NCBI GenBank assembly: GCA_963585895.1
Contig: OY757904.1
Location: 7,551,860 to 7,615,859 of the forward strand
Source: Sepioteuthis lessoniana
Taxonomy: Eukaryota > Mollusca > Cephalopoda > Myopsida > Loliginidae
Direction: 5' to 3'
DNA length: 64,000 nt
Positions within the stretch are counted from its first letter, which is position 1, and each line of letters begins with the position of its first letter. Positions 10,541-21,436 of the stretch are shown here, in pieces. The notes beneath the pieces are model-generated. The model saw only the letters and a program-made list of their open reading frames with translations. It searched no databases and was not told the DNA's origin. Made by a program: the position numbers and the translations under genes.

Positions 10541-11143
10541 ATCGGTAAATACATAATAGGGTTTCTTTAGAAAGAACTCTAGTTATTTATTTTCTCTCAC
10601 TTATTTGAAGATGAAGCCATATTAATTCCAATTCCAAAAATGACTGAAGCTGTATTTGATAAGAAAAAAATGAACAATGAAAAAACATATATTATGTTCA
10701 AAATTGTCTCCTTCATATTGAGCACTTGAGTTTTTTGTTGGCTGAAATTCCTTGGAAACTTCTCTTTTGATATAATATATGAACCTTTGCTATTATATTT
10801 ATTTTAATGTCCCTCATGTCCTTAAACCTTTTACCCTTGAAATTAAATTTCAGTTCAAGATAAAAGAAAAAGTCACATAGAACTGTTTTTAGTGAATATA
10901 CAGGGCAATGAGCTTGTATAATTCTGTGTTTTGTCCAAACCTACCGCTCAAAAGTACTGAGATTGGCTTCGAGATTTTTTTCAAATCAATATTGATTCAT
11001 CTAGAAATTATCATTTTATTATGGAAGTTATTTTGCTTTTCACTCTTTTTTATTTAGATTTTCAAATAAAAAGCATTCACGGTTCTGTATTAATATTTTT
11101 GTCCCCCCATATATATATAAATACATGAGTGTGTGCGTGTGTG

Positions 11144-11330
11144 TTTTAGGGTCAACTGAAAAGGTCATAGGATGACCAAGAAACTTTCATGATCAAATGA
11201 GATTATTTTTCAAAATAATCCTCCTTGCAGTCAACACACTTCTTCCATTGGTGTTGCAGTGCTTTAATCCCATTTATCAAGAAAGTCATAAGCAGTGTAC
11301 ATGATGTCATCTATGAAATTTTCACCCCAC
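11144..11330 (-). pseudogene. Mariner M2 C-terminal fragment
   Basis: Minus strand reads GIKALQHQWKKCVDCKEDYF, EK, stop at 11203-11205. The pattern W.KC(I/V)...G/E.DYFE before the stop is the usual mariner C-terminus. It is a different family from M1 and lies 30 bp from it across a short (TA)n array. Confidence 0.7.
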
Positions 11331-11360
11331 CCTTATATATATATATATATATATATATAA

Positions 11361-12047
11361 GGATCATTAAATAAGTTTCCAGACATTTTTCATATGGCCA
11401 CTTTTATTGATAGTACACACATGAAACTCTAGTCCCCTTTGAAGTAATCTCCTCCAGCTGCAATGCATTTGTTGTACCATTCCAACATCTTCTTGAAGGC
11501 CCCATGGAAGTCCTCTTGTGTGAGCGTGTCAATGACCCATGTCACAGCCTCTTTCATCTCCTCAATTGTCTCATAATGACAACCTCTGAGCTTAGGGAAT
11601 AAGGAAAAGTCACAGGGAGCAAGGTCTGGACTATAGGGAGGCTGAGGAATTGTCTTAATGCCCATCTTGGTCAAATAGTCTGTGACAAGGATGGAGTTGT
11701 GGAATGGTGCTTTGTCCTGGTGGAAATGCCACTGAGCCAATTTGAAGAGTGCTGGCCTCTTCCCTAGGAATCTCTTCCTGAACTCCCTTTAAACCTCAAT
11801 ATAGTAACCCTAACCCTTTGGCCAATCAACTCTGGTGTATTGACTTCCTTACTCCTCCCACACCTCTCATCATCCCTCACAGACTTCCTGGCTTCCTTGA
11901 ATCTCCTATGCCACTCAAAAACTGATGCTTGATTCATGCAAGATGCTCCAAAAGCAGTCTGAAGCATTCCCTACGTTTCTGTGGTATTTTTCCAAGTTTA
12001 AAACAGAATTTTATTGCATATCGTTCTTCTAAAGTGTCAGATTGCAT
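11361..12047 (-). pseudogene. Mariner transposase M1a, internally deleted
   Basis: The minus strand starts with MQSDTLEERYAIKFCFKLGK, then after a frameshift GMLQTAFGASCMNQASVFEW and RRFKEARKSVRDDERCGRSK (paired helix-turn-helix region). It jumps after TPELIGQ, through a TTAGGG-like tract (11805-11817), to EFRKRFLGKRP, QWHFHQDKAP and PPYSPDLAPCDF. HQD and APCD are spaced as in DD34D mariners. It ends CIAAGGDYFKGD with a stop. The first catalytic Asp and surrounding catalytic core are missing, so it cannot be active. A terminal block gtttccagacatttt...acttttattgatagtaca precedes the stop side and is shared with M1b. Host-derived homologues (SETMAR) are unlikely because no SET domain is near. 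Confidence 0.9.
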
Positions 12048-12121
12048 TTTTGAAATTCACCAGCTGGGACAATCAGGCTTTAGTAGGGTGTATTCCAATT
12101 CCTGCTGTAGCTGTTCATTTG

Positions 12122-12183
<62 letters not shown>
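12122..12183. repeat. (TG)n array; other (CA/TG)n at 7349-7372, 8706-8727, 39838-39880 and 60955-61020
   Basis: Pure TG/CA dinucleotide arrays. The 39838 array passes directly into (TA)n to 39910. Confidence 0.9.
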
Positions 12184-12185
<2 letters not shown>

Positions 12186-12189
12186 CATA

Positions 12190-12871
12190 GTAATTTTTTA
12201 GTGCACCATAATTTTTTTTACTTTACCCTAGTGATGAATATTTTTTTTTGCACGTGAGTGATGCGGTATGGGCTTTTTGACACAGTATATTTTTACCAGA
12301 ATTACAAGTAGCAACATCCTCCTTCATTCCAGTCTTATTTAGGATAATAAGTGTTAACATCTACCAATATTTTTTCTGTGTTTTTTATTGTATAAGGGGG
12401 TTTATAAAAGTTCTTGGATTTTACAAATATTTGGATCAAACTGATTTCAATGTTTAAATGATGATAATGATTGTTGAAAATATCTTCCTCAAATAGTGTA
12501 TGACATCTGCTCAGGTTTACTTGTGATTATTGAATTGCAGTTCCTACAAAGCTTGGCATATGGCTAATTAAATCATTAAAGTTAATCAATATTGAACTAG
12601 ACAACAGCTGAACCGAGTGAAGACATGACACATTGTATGGAATGACAACATCAAAACCTGCTTTGCTTCTTTCGTTATCTGAGCCAACAATGATATTACT
12701 AATATAAAAATAAGTACAGAGTCGACCAGGTATTTTAATGTTATGTGGCATGTACCTAATTTTAACATTTGATTTTTTTTCGATGTATTAAGAACATTAA
12801 CAAAGCAGATTCCTGTCTGACACAAGAAATAAAAAGGTTGTCTAAATTTCTGAGACCAAGCTTGATGATTT
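12190..12871. other. AT-rich sequence, nothing recognised
   Basis: Between a (TG)n array and SINE-B. Small overlapping frames at 12527-12825 look non-coding. Confidence 0.45.
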
Positions 12872-13250
12872 TTATCATTAAGGCTTTTTGGAGTATTGTC
12901 TTCATCTTTATTGTTATTCCCAGTGTTTTGGCCAATATGTCCTCTGGCTTTCTTCAGGTGTTTGTTGATCTTGGGAACCTACACAGAACTTCGAACTACA
13001 TCCTTTATTGAATCCATGGAGGTCGCCTGTTCTGATTCCGTTTGCCATAACTGGATACAAGTGTTAAGTATTTCTGTATTGTTACTCACCTGCAGTAAGG
13101 ATTGAACCTGCAACCAACCAATGATTATCTCCTTAGAAGCTTAGAGAACCAACAGCTATAACCATTATGCTATGTGTCCTCAATGCCTATAACCGTCACA
13201 CTATATGTCCTCAATGACTATAAGTGTTATGCTATGTGTCCTGCTGGATA
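12872..13250 (-). mobile_element. SINE-B copy with triplicated head
   Basis: Reverse complement shows an A-box-like tagcataatggttata, B-box aggttcaatccttact, and the 3' domain with gaagaaagccagaggacata and aataacaataaagatgaag. The head-containing segment is repeated three times (13157-13247). The partner copy in inverted orientation starts immediately at 13246. Confidence 0.78.
13157..13247. repeat. 31-bp tandem triplication of the SINE-B head
   Basis: Units start at 13157, 13188 and 13219, each tataa...atgctatgtgtcct-like (tataaccattatgctatgtg; tataaccgtcacactatatg; tataagtgttatgctatgtg). Each holds the complement of the A-box region. Confidence 0.85.
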
Positions 13251-13580
13251 CATAGCATAATGGTTATAGGCATTGGTTCCATAAGCTTCTAAGGAGACAA
13301 TCATCTGGAGGTTGCAGGTTTAATCCTGACTGCAAGCGAGTAACAATACAGGAATACTTCACACTTGTACCTGGTTATGGCTAATGGAATGAGAACAGGC
13401 GACCCCCGTGAATTCAATAAAGGACATAGTTTGAAGTTCTGCGTCAGTTCCCGAGTTCAACAAACACCTGAAGAAGGCCAGAGGACATATCGGCTGAAAC
13501 ATTGTGGAAATAACAATAAAGATGAAGACAATAGTCTGAAAACCCTTAATGATAAAAATAAAAAGGCATGCCAAGTTTGT
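13246..13580 (+). mobile_element. SINE-B copy, head-to-head with the previous one
   Basis: Reads gatacatagcataatggtta (A-box), ggttgcaggtttaatcctg (B-box region), then acctgaagaaggccagagga and catatcggctgaaacat, and ends aacaataaagatgaagac ... aaacccttaatgataaaaat. The central domain resembles conserved-core SINEs with a GAAACAT motif; membership of a named core superfamily is not established. Confidence 0.78.
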
Positions 13581-13599
13581 GGCATTAGCTACCAACCAT

Positions 13600-14085
13600 A
13601 GCAACTAAGAGATAGCCAGCTTCTTTAAAGTGGTCAGATTCTTTGTGTTCAAGGTCAGGAATGAGCTGGAGGCCTCTAAGAGGTATGAGCAATGAAAAGA
13701 AACATTCTAATTGGTCAGAAATTTGAAAGATGATTGAGTTTGTACATCAGGTCCAGAACATCAACAACCATAATTCTGAAAAGTTAATGAAAGCCATCGA
13801 CGTGCAGATCAAGATGGTGGAGTTTGCTATCTAATATGTGATGCACAATGACATTATGTGAAAAACTTTGTCCTCTCCCACATGGTTCATGGGGCATAAA
13901 TATGGTTGGCCAAGAATTTTCACAATCATGTCACTCCCAGCATGTATCTTTGATTTCCAAATTATAATCTCTTGGACAATAATGTCTTGGGTGTCATTGA
14001 GAGGAAGACCAACCAGTAGCCCCACAATATAATGATGTTATGACCTGCATGAATGAATACCACCTGATGCTTCTGGGGCCATAAT
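13600..14085 (+). pseudogene. Mariner M6a, decayed
   Basis: Plus-strand pieces read FVFKVRNELEA, EFVHQVQNINNHN, NFHNHVTP and LDNNVLGVIERKTNQ. The last corresponds to the third catalytic Asp block (DYYVWG in relatives; Trp codon tgg has become ttg). Frameshifts and deletions separate the pieces. Colinear with M6b and M6c. Confidence 0.7.
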
Positions 14086-14095
14086 GATGCTGTTA

Positions 14096-14330
14096 ATGAA
14101 TATAAAGGTGATAGTGATACCATTTGTAGTCGGTACACTTGCAAAAATCCCCAAAGATCTGGAAAAGAGATGGAATTGAAGATCAGAGGAAGAATGGAGA
14201 TAATCTAAACTACAGAACTGTTAAAATCTGCTGAATACTTAGTAGAGTCCTGGAGACCTGAGGAGATTTGCTGCCACTCAGTTTTTAGTGAAAAATCAGT
14301 GGTTAAAACTGGTGTAAAAAATTCACAAAA
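14096..14330 (+). pseudogene. LINE-Y 3' end, second copy
   Basis: Frame NIKVIVIPFVVGTLAKIPKDLEKR matches the LINE-Y C-terminal block, then loses frame through small deletions. The non-coding end (gagacctgaggag ... gttaaaactggtgtaaaaaa) corresponds to the other copies. It directly follows a decayed mariner (13600-14085). Confidence 0.75.
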
Positions 14331-14344
14331 AGCAGAATAGTAAT

Positions 14345-14965
14345 AATAAAGCAAAAATCGACAAGACACAGCCGAGTAATTAGCTATGTGAAGAAAAAGA
14401 TGAAATGATTCATCACATTGTAAGTGAATGCTGCAAACTAGCACAGAAGGATCACAAGACTAGACATGATTGGGTGGGAAAGATGATCCACTGGGAATTG
14501 TGCAAGAGAGTGAAATTTGACCATACTACCAAATAGTATACACACGAACCAGAATCAGTTCTAGAGAGTGAGATCCATAAAATTCTCTGGGATTTTGAGA
14601 TACTCACGGATCATCTAATCCTGGCCAAACAAAAAAAAAGAGAGACCTGGATGTCTAGTGGATTTTGCCATTCTGGTGGCCCATGTAGTGAAAATAAAAG
14701 AAAATGAAAAGATAAATAATACTTGGACTACGCCTGAGAGCTAAAAAGTTGTTGAACATGAGAGTGGTGGTGTGCTTGGAAAGGTCCAAAAAGGTTTGAA
14801 AAGGAGATTAGAACAAATGGAAATCAGGGTAAGAATTGAGATTATCCAGACTACAGTAATGTTGGTCAGCCAGAATACTGAGATAAGTCCTGGAGACCTA
14901 AGGAGACTTGCAGTCATTCAGACTCCAGGTAAAGATCATCAGCTAAGGCTGGTGTGAAAAACCCA
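14345..14965 (+). pseudogene. LINE-Y copy with zinc-knuckle and endonuclease-adjacent region
   Basis: One frame reads DEMIHHIVSECCKLAQKDHK, TRHDWVGKMIHWELCKRVKF, then HEPESVLESEIHKILWDFEI and TDHLILAK, matching the H/C half of the CCHC knuckle and the following segment in R2/R4-like LINEs. The first Cys pair is damaged (a stop sits where Cys is expected). After an A-rich insertion near 14630-14642 the frame continues as GCLVDFA, KIKENEKI and RRLEQMEIRVRIEIIQTTVM. The RPD part of the endonuclease motif (RPDLV in relatives) is missing. The copy runs to 14965 and is followed by an (AAG)n tract at 15027-15061. Confidence 0.8.
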
Positions 14966-15026
14966 TCAGTAGTGAAATAAATCTGTACATTAATTGTACC
15001 AACATCAATGAACAGACAGCAATAAA

Positions 15027-15061
15027 GAAGAAGAAGAAGAAGAAGAAGAAGAAGAAGAAGA
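15027..15061. repeat. (AAG)n array; also (TAG)n at 41396-41433
   Basis: Pure trinucleotide arrays; the first lies downstream of a LINE-Y copy. Confidence 0.88.
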
Positions 15062-15550
15062 AACCTGAATTCTCATTACTGGCACCATTCAAAAATTGAC
15101 AATTGCTCTCTAAACTATTAGATAGGACCACTTACAACCCATAATACATCACTTTTTATTCTTGTTTTTTAAGATTCATTCTCTGCTTTGCATCATTTTT
15201 GTTTGTTTCTCAAAATCATTTTATTTATTTTATTCTAAATGATGAAAAAAATGTTGTCTACTCAGGAGTTTTTCTTTTATATCAAACCCATTTGCACTGT
15301 GTGTGTTTTTTTTTATCAGTAGTGTAAGTTTTGAAATGGTTGACTCTTCTATTTTTGGAAATGAACATCCTGATTTATCTGTTTGAGCTGAAATCAACTG
15401 ACTGTAATTTATGTAAACAGTCATTTTATATGTTGATGTTATCTGTTTCATAAACCAACAGAAAATTGTATACAATAGAGTTTGTGATTTGTGTTTCAAT
15501 AAAAAATACATTAAAATTAAATAATGTGCCTGGTGAGTTCATCTTCATCA

Positions 15551-16351
15551 TCATGTCATGCCGCTAGCACGGATATCCCTGACCCTCTCTCGCCACTTCT
15601 TCCTATCGTTCATCGCCTCTGGCAGGTCTTCAGGGCTACATCTCATATCCTCACATAGCTGTTGAATGTATGTTTGTGCTGGTCATCCTGCTTTTGTCCA
15701 GCCATATGTGGGGGTCCATAGGAGTACATCACTTATGAGCTCGTGTCTGCTTCTCCAGCAGTGTCCTGCATATCTGGTGCATCTAACTTGGATAGTTTTC
15801 ATGATGGGAGGCAAGTGGCCGTATAGTTGGTGCCTTGTGGGGTGTTGCCACCAGGACTTGTTCAATATTGCTCGCAGCATTCTTGTGTAATTGCTGTCTA
15901 GCTTCTTCTCCAGCAATTTAGTTAGCATCCAAGTAGTGCATCCATACAGCAGTATCGATACGACCACTGCCTGGAAGAAACTGTGTTTCATTTTATCAGT
16001 CAGGTTTGATTTCCATATGATCGATAGCCTATCGATAACTGTCCATGCCTTCATTAGCTGCGTGTCAATGTCCTTTTCGGTTGATGAGACGCTGCTTCCT
16101 AGGTAGGTGAATTTGTCTATTAGTTTCAGAGGGGTTCCGTCTAGTGTGGAGATATCACCTGTTTGATTATAGCACATATATTCCGTTTTGTGTGCATTGA
16201 CATGGAGGCCAATGCCTGCAGCGGCTTGTTCCAAACTAAGCAGTAGTGTTTCGGCTTGGTTGGGTGTATTTGCCAGTATCACTATGTTATCGGCATAGTC
16301 GGCGTCGGTAATTGTTTTTGCGGGGTACCTTCTGCTTTGTGAGTTAAGCAT
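15551..16351 (-). pseudogene. LINE-X reverse transcriptase, 3' part (RTE-like non-LTR retrotransposon)
   Basis: A 267-codon frame on the minus strand contains the RT catalytic block as DADYADNIVIL, followed by AAAGIGLHVNAHKTEYM, KFTYLGSSVSS, LLYGCTTW and the C-terminal ELISDVLLWTP region, and ends RERVRDIRASGMT. One internal TGA at 15683-15685 breaks it, where relatives have Arg (AGRP). The second aspartate of the YxDD motif is Asn (YADN), which should abolish polymerase activity. The copy is 5'-truncated: homology starts just before the YxDD block near 16351. The stop codon is followed by a short ATGATGAAGATGA tail, as in RTE-type elements that end in short simple repeats. Family assignment to RTE is from known motif patterns; that it is a dead LINE copy is clear from the sequence. 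Confidence 0.9.
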
Positions 16352-16785
16352 AATTATTAGTGGATAAAATAAATTTTTGAAGAGCTGTTTATAAAATCTT
16401 ATTTTTTTCTTTTCTGCAAAAAATATGTAAAGGAAATATAGCTCTTATGGGGATTACAATATAGAAAGTTCCAATCAAAAGTATCACAAGCAATAAATGT
16501 ATTTTTTGTTACTTAAGATTGCAGAAGCTATTAAGGGTTTGGAATAAGAAGGTGGGTATTCAAATTAACTTGGTAAGTCTTATAAATAGCTGTGTCAGTT
16601 TGCCATTCAATCTCTTTGATTGATTCTGAACCATATTTCAGTAGGGTAGAAGAAAAAAACATCTTTCCTTTATTTAAGGATTTAATTCTATTAAAAAAAA
16701 GTTCTTAAAGATTTAGAATTAAAACCAGAAAACATGTTTTAATATTTTGATTGTTCAAATTTGATTTTTTCTTGAATAATTCTCC

Positions 16786-17015
16786 AGAGGTATGATCGCT
16801 AATGTGTTGAACTGCAGCCAAAAAGTAAAGTGAGTTCCAGCTTCAGTCATACTCTTACATTCACTTTTGGACTAATACCCTTGGGAAAGGTATGAAACCC
16901 ATCATCTCCCCAGCTATTGATTTAATAGTATCAATGCTGTTTTTATACAAGGATTGCTTAGGCATTAAATAATACACAAAGTTTGATATCCCATTAAACT
17001 AAGAAACCATACCAA
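16786..17015 (+). mobile_element. SINE-C copy
   Basis: Body ctaatacccttgggaaaggt, atgaaacccatcatctcccc and the tail ttaaataatacacaaagttt then gatatcccattaaactaaga. Head degenerate. Confidence 0.75.
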
Positions 17016-17105
17016 ACCAATAATGCAAACTGTCTGTATGTTCAAATAATTTTAAACAGTGCTGTAGATAAAGAGAGAGAAAGAGAACAAGATAAATTAG
17101 AATAT

Positions 17106-17165
17106 TAGACTGGTGCAAAAGTTTCCAGCTTTTTTTGACAAAATATTCTATTCATATAAATTTAT
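17106..17165. repeat. Mariner/Tc1-like terminal block (second copy 39531-39590)
   Basis: ttagactggtgcaaaagttt then ccagctttttttgac against ttaggcatgtgcaaaagttt then ccaaccttatttttaac. Such ttag..gtgcaaaagtttcc termini are common in mariners; no transposase piece is attached. Confidence 0.45.
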
Positions 17166-19492
17166 TGCATCATTATTTATACATCAAAATATTTTCATTC
17201 ATTTTTGTTGCCTTTTAGCTAAATTGCTTATTTTGTCATAAAGAATAATATTCTGTGCCTGCAACATAACATAACACTAGATTATTTTCCCTTTATGGCC
17301 CCCAAAAAAGTGTTCTCAAATACATGACATGATCTGTATATTGTATACATTCTGGTTACATGGCCAGTATTGAATAGAATTCTACTACAAGAGAAACTCT
17401 TTATTTTGCTTCTCTTGTTTGGTTAGAGAAGGGTTTCTTAAACTTTTTACTTTATGTACAGATGCATCAATTGTAACCCAATTTACACTCCCAAATAGAT
17501 TAATTGAATATTTTAGAAATGTTTTCTTAGTTTTATTGGATGCTATGATAAGTGAGAGGTTGGTTTTTTAAAATTTCAGACATTGTATTTCAATTTTATT
17601 TTTTTATCACCTTGAACAATACAATTTTTGAATTAATAAAGTCTTTAAATATTTTTTTGATCTTTCCAATTTGTTGAAAGTAATGATTTGGCTAAGAATG
17701 TTGCATCGAGCAAAAGAAATGTTTGTCTGAATATGACAGATACAGTTTCATGATCATTTGCAGCTTCATATTTCTAACACATTATTAAGTGTTGTAACAT
17801 GAAGAAAAATCTCTGTCAATTTTCTTGCCAGGAACTATATATTTTCTCTTCCAGTGTGTCATTCAAATTGTGCTTTATTACTTCACACAGTAACAGTTTG
17901 TCCAGGTTTAATAACTTATGATAAAGAATTTTCTTTGAATTTCGTCAAACACAGAAAAAGATTTTGGTTGAGGTTTTGTTGACTGTCCTTCATCTTGCTA
18001 TGATTTTGCATTTAGAATTTTTATAATGTAAACTGCTTAAAAATTCACCTTGTGTCACATACGACCCTTGCCAGGTAAATACATTCCAAAATCACTTTTT
18101 AAGCATTGAGCAAGAAAAAAACAAACAAAAAACAAGAGCAAAAATGGTAACTAATGTTCCTTTCTACATTTTCTTAGTTTTAGAATTTTTTCTAGCTTGT
18201 GTACATGACATCCTGTTAGTCGATTACATAAATAATAAAAACTGGATAAAATTTAAAGTTTAGGATTTCTTTAACATTATATCAAAGATGTGACTTGGAA
18301 TAAATTTGTATTAATCAAATAATATTCAATATTAAATCTGAAAGTTGTCAGATTTAGTTAATTTCAAAGAGCTAGTCATTAATGCAAATATTAATCTCTT
18401 AATTTAAATTGGCAAATTCTTCTTCAAATGGAATGACAAATTTCAATAAATGTGGAGTTATCCAATGAAGATTCTTCCGGAAGATCAAAGGTTGCAGTCT
18501 GCATCTCACAGCCATAAGAATAAGGATGACAAATTGAAGAATGCATGAATTGATACAAGTCAATGGGAAAGATAAATTCATTTGCCCAGATGAGAATCTC
18601 TTGGCAGGAAAATGACAGCGAAAAATAAATACTCAAAAGAAATGACAGTTTAAGATTGTTCCTGGTTGAAAATGTGACATGAAGGTCAAGGGTCAGTTAC
18701 ACTTTTGGGATTGAATTGAAGGATGTAATAAGCTTAAAACCAGTTGAAGATTTGAGAATATTGATTAATCTGCTTGAATCTACAGAAGAAGATAGAAAGA
18801 AAATTATTAATTATTGACAGAGATGGGAGATCAGGCGTAAACAGAGGTTAAATAAGTAGTGATACTTTACTTCATAAAAGACATATTAATGAATCTAATA
18901 TTGATAGATGTGCATATATATCTATATGAATAAATATACTGGATAAAATGTCCGACAGAATCGAAGAAATATAACAGAAAAAAGAAAATTTAATGGAGTA
19001 TTTATCTATTTAATATTTATTACTTATTCATGTGCTTCATAATAAATGGAAAAAATAGAAAAAAATAATTTTTGAAAATAATTCTGGAAAGTTCAAAAAA
19101 TAATTTCTTTTTTACTTCTTATCTGATAGAACTTGAAAATAATTTTAACTAAATAAGAACTCCATCAAATTTTGGTTTTTACATCATATTTCTTTCATAT
19201 GTGAATATGTACTTGTATATAAACGGATACCAAACACTGGAGTTGTATCCAAAACGAAACCAATTCTTTTTTAGGGAAGCAGATCTATTTCAAATGTGAC
19301 TGTTTTCTTTCAACACATTCTCCTCCACTGTTGATAGATAATCTCCAGCATTTTTTCCAGTTCTGAAATGAATTCTGGAACTTATTTTGAGAGATAAATT
19401 GCCGTAAAAAAAGTTTTTATTTTTGAATCATTATTTGATATCACGACTAAAAATAATACTTTTCAAACAGCTATTAATTCATGATAGTTAAT
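17166..19492. other. AT-rich sequence, one SINE-A tail only
   Basis: 19261-19390 (aacacattctcctccactgt, ttttttccagttctg) may be a very old transposase end; evidence too weak to call. Confidence 0.45.
18022..18088 (+). mobile_element. SINE-A tail fragment
   Basis: Only the 3' end (gcttaaaaattcaccttgtg, cacatac, aggtaaatacat) is present. Confidence 0.55.
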
Positions 19493-19659
19493 CATTTTAT
19501 CCGTCAGGTTTGATTTCCATATGATCGATAGCCTATCGATAGCTGTCCATGCCTTCATTAGCTGCGTGTCAATGTCCTTTTCGGTTGATGAGACGCTGCT
19601 TCCTAGGTAGGTGAATTTGTCTATTAGTTTCAGAGGGGTTCCGTCTAGTGTGGAGATAT
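19493..19659 (-). mobile_element. LINE-X internal RT fragment (167 bp, nearly identical to 15989-16155)
   Basis: The 167 bp match 15989-16155 with two mismatches, the same orientation and no indel. It covers the middle of the RT reading frame (the KFTYLGSSVSS part) and has neither a 5' truncated start with 3' tail nor recognisable target duplication. Both ends are abrupt. Confidence 0.9.
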
Positions 19660-20180
19660 AATTATAATTTTCTGTTTGAAATTTCCAGTTATCTCTTTGG
19701 AAATGTTTAAAATAAAATCTAACTAATATTTTTTGTATTTTTTATTTTATACAAATAAAAAATCACAAAATCAAGACATCTCAATCACAATATCAGCAAC
19801 GGTGAGTCCATATTGATCTATGCTTTTGTTTTTTGAATATTATAATAAAAAGTGTCGATAATTATTGACTCATTTTAGACAATATTAAAGATAATTTTAA
19901 GATTAAGTTTACAATGCAACATTTTTCTGTGTTGATTAGAAGTTCTTTTCTTTTTCTTTTTTTAAAAAATGATCTTTGAAATATTTCATTTTTTGAAAGA
20001 ATTTTATTTGAAAGTTTCAGTGTTCATTTATACTGATGTCCATTTACATGAGAGAGAGGGGGGGGTCTTATTTTTACATTGCTAGTCATATAAAGAGTCC
20101 CTTTCATAAAATATTGTTCAGTTTTTTCACTTACAGATTCTAAATTATTAAAAAGAAGTTAAACTTATTTTTTGAGTAAA

Positions 20181-20186
<6 letters not shown>

Positions 20187-20250
<64 letters not shown>
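20187..20250. repeat. (AT)n array; further long arrays at 20767-20841, 43867-43928, 47648-47715, 57026-57080, 63197-63246 and 63304-63341
   Basis: Pure or nearly pure dinucleotide arrays of 40-76 bp. The array at 57026 continues into (TG)n to 57118. Confidence 0.9.
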
Positions 20251-20253
<3 letters not shown>

Positions 20254-20270
20254 AGGAAAAATATACACAC

Positions 20271-20433
20271 AGAGTCAATGGTGCGTGGTGATAGTCAGTT
20301 TCTCCCTTATGCAATCATCAGACGATGTGCTATTTACTCAATGTTGATGTTATTCTAACTTAATTCTATATAAGCTCTATCACCAATATTTAATCATTCT
20401 TTATTAATGAATACACCAAACTCTCTCACTCTT

Positions 20434-20476
<43 letters not shown>
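20271..20476. repeat. Short unclassified segment plus (CT)n(TA)n
   Basis: 20271-20430 holds catcagacgatgtgc-type sequence resembling retroelement UTRs, too short to classify. A CT array then a TA array lead into SINE-A. A similar (CT)n(TA)n pair is at 60271-60352. Confidence 0.5.
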
Positions 20477-20484
20477 TTTCCTAC

Positions 20485-20763
20485 TCCTATGCATGACCAG
20501 GATATGACACTGGGTCAATTTCAAGCAAAGTTTAACAAAGTTGAAATCAGAGTTTTCTTTCTCCTAGACTGGTTGCCATGTCAAGGTTGAAGAGCCCAAT
20601 CTGTCCAACTATTTACCAATTACTGGAGGGACAATTAATGGATTCATACCTTTATCAAGGATGTTTATGCTAAATGAAATGCAAATAGTCTCATCCAAGT
20701 TTTGAACTCGTGTCACTATGTCCATTTCCAACAATGGTAACCATTACACTACCGATGCATCCA

Positions 20764-20766
<3 letters not shown>
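20485..20766 (-). mobile_element. SINE-A copy inserted in a (TA)n array
   Basis: Reverse complement gives A-box tagtgtaatggtta, B-box gagttcaaaacttgg and the SINE-A body. (TA)n tracts lie on both sides (20452-20476 and 20767-20841), so the target was probably the microsatellite. Confidence 0.82.
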
Positions 20767-20846
<80 letters not shown>

Positions 20847-21434
20847 CTGTAACTTAGCAAAAATAGCAACATTTTCATAGAAGTAATACATTCAAAATTC
20901 TCTAGCTTAGGGAATAAAGCAATTTCAAGTTTAATTTGCAACTAACTGAATAATAATTTGTTGGGTCTGAATTCACACTGAACATAATTCTTGAAATAAT
21001 TGTAAAATTGTGTATAAGAATTTTTCACTCCTTCCTAAATAGAAGCATTAATATAATCATGGATCATTAATGAGTTCGCAAGTTGTCTTGTAAAATTTAA
21101 AACTCTTCATGATGAACAGTTATTCACACAGAAAGAAACATAGTATCTAAAAACTTTGCTTAATTGGCCAGACAAGCCTCAGATTACTTCCAGTAAATGT
21201 TGTTCCTAAGTTGTCACCTAAATACTGAAAAGATCCATTGCTGTTTACCTTTGGCAATCTTGAAGGAATTATTGCTTTAAGTACATCTTGACCATACATT
21301 CTTACAGGAAGATTCCTGATGGTATTAAATGGCTAACAAATTTAAGTAGAAATGTCTCAAATCAAATACTGTATTGTGCCGTATTTCTACTTTGAAACAG
21401 ATGAATTAAATGAATCGAAAAAAAAGACTCAATT

Positions 21435-21436
21435 AC
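21435..21436 (-). other. Splice donor (GT) of the KCNN exon
   Basis: The minus strand reads ...GCGAAAG|GTAATTGAG. The frame closes with a stop immediately inside the intron (taa), and family homology stops at the same point, so exon end and donor agree. Confidence 0.85.

Noticed and set aside
19261-19390. Possible mariner C-terminus on the minus strand
   Set aside because: The texture is suggestive but no unambiguous motif or stop context could be read.
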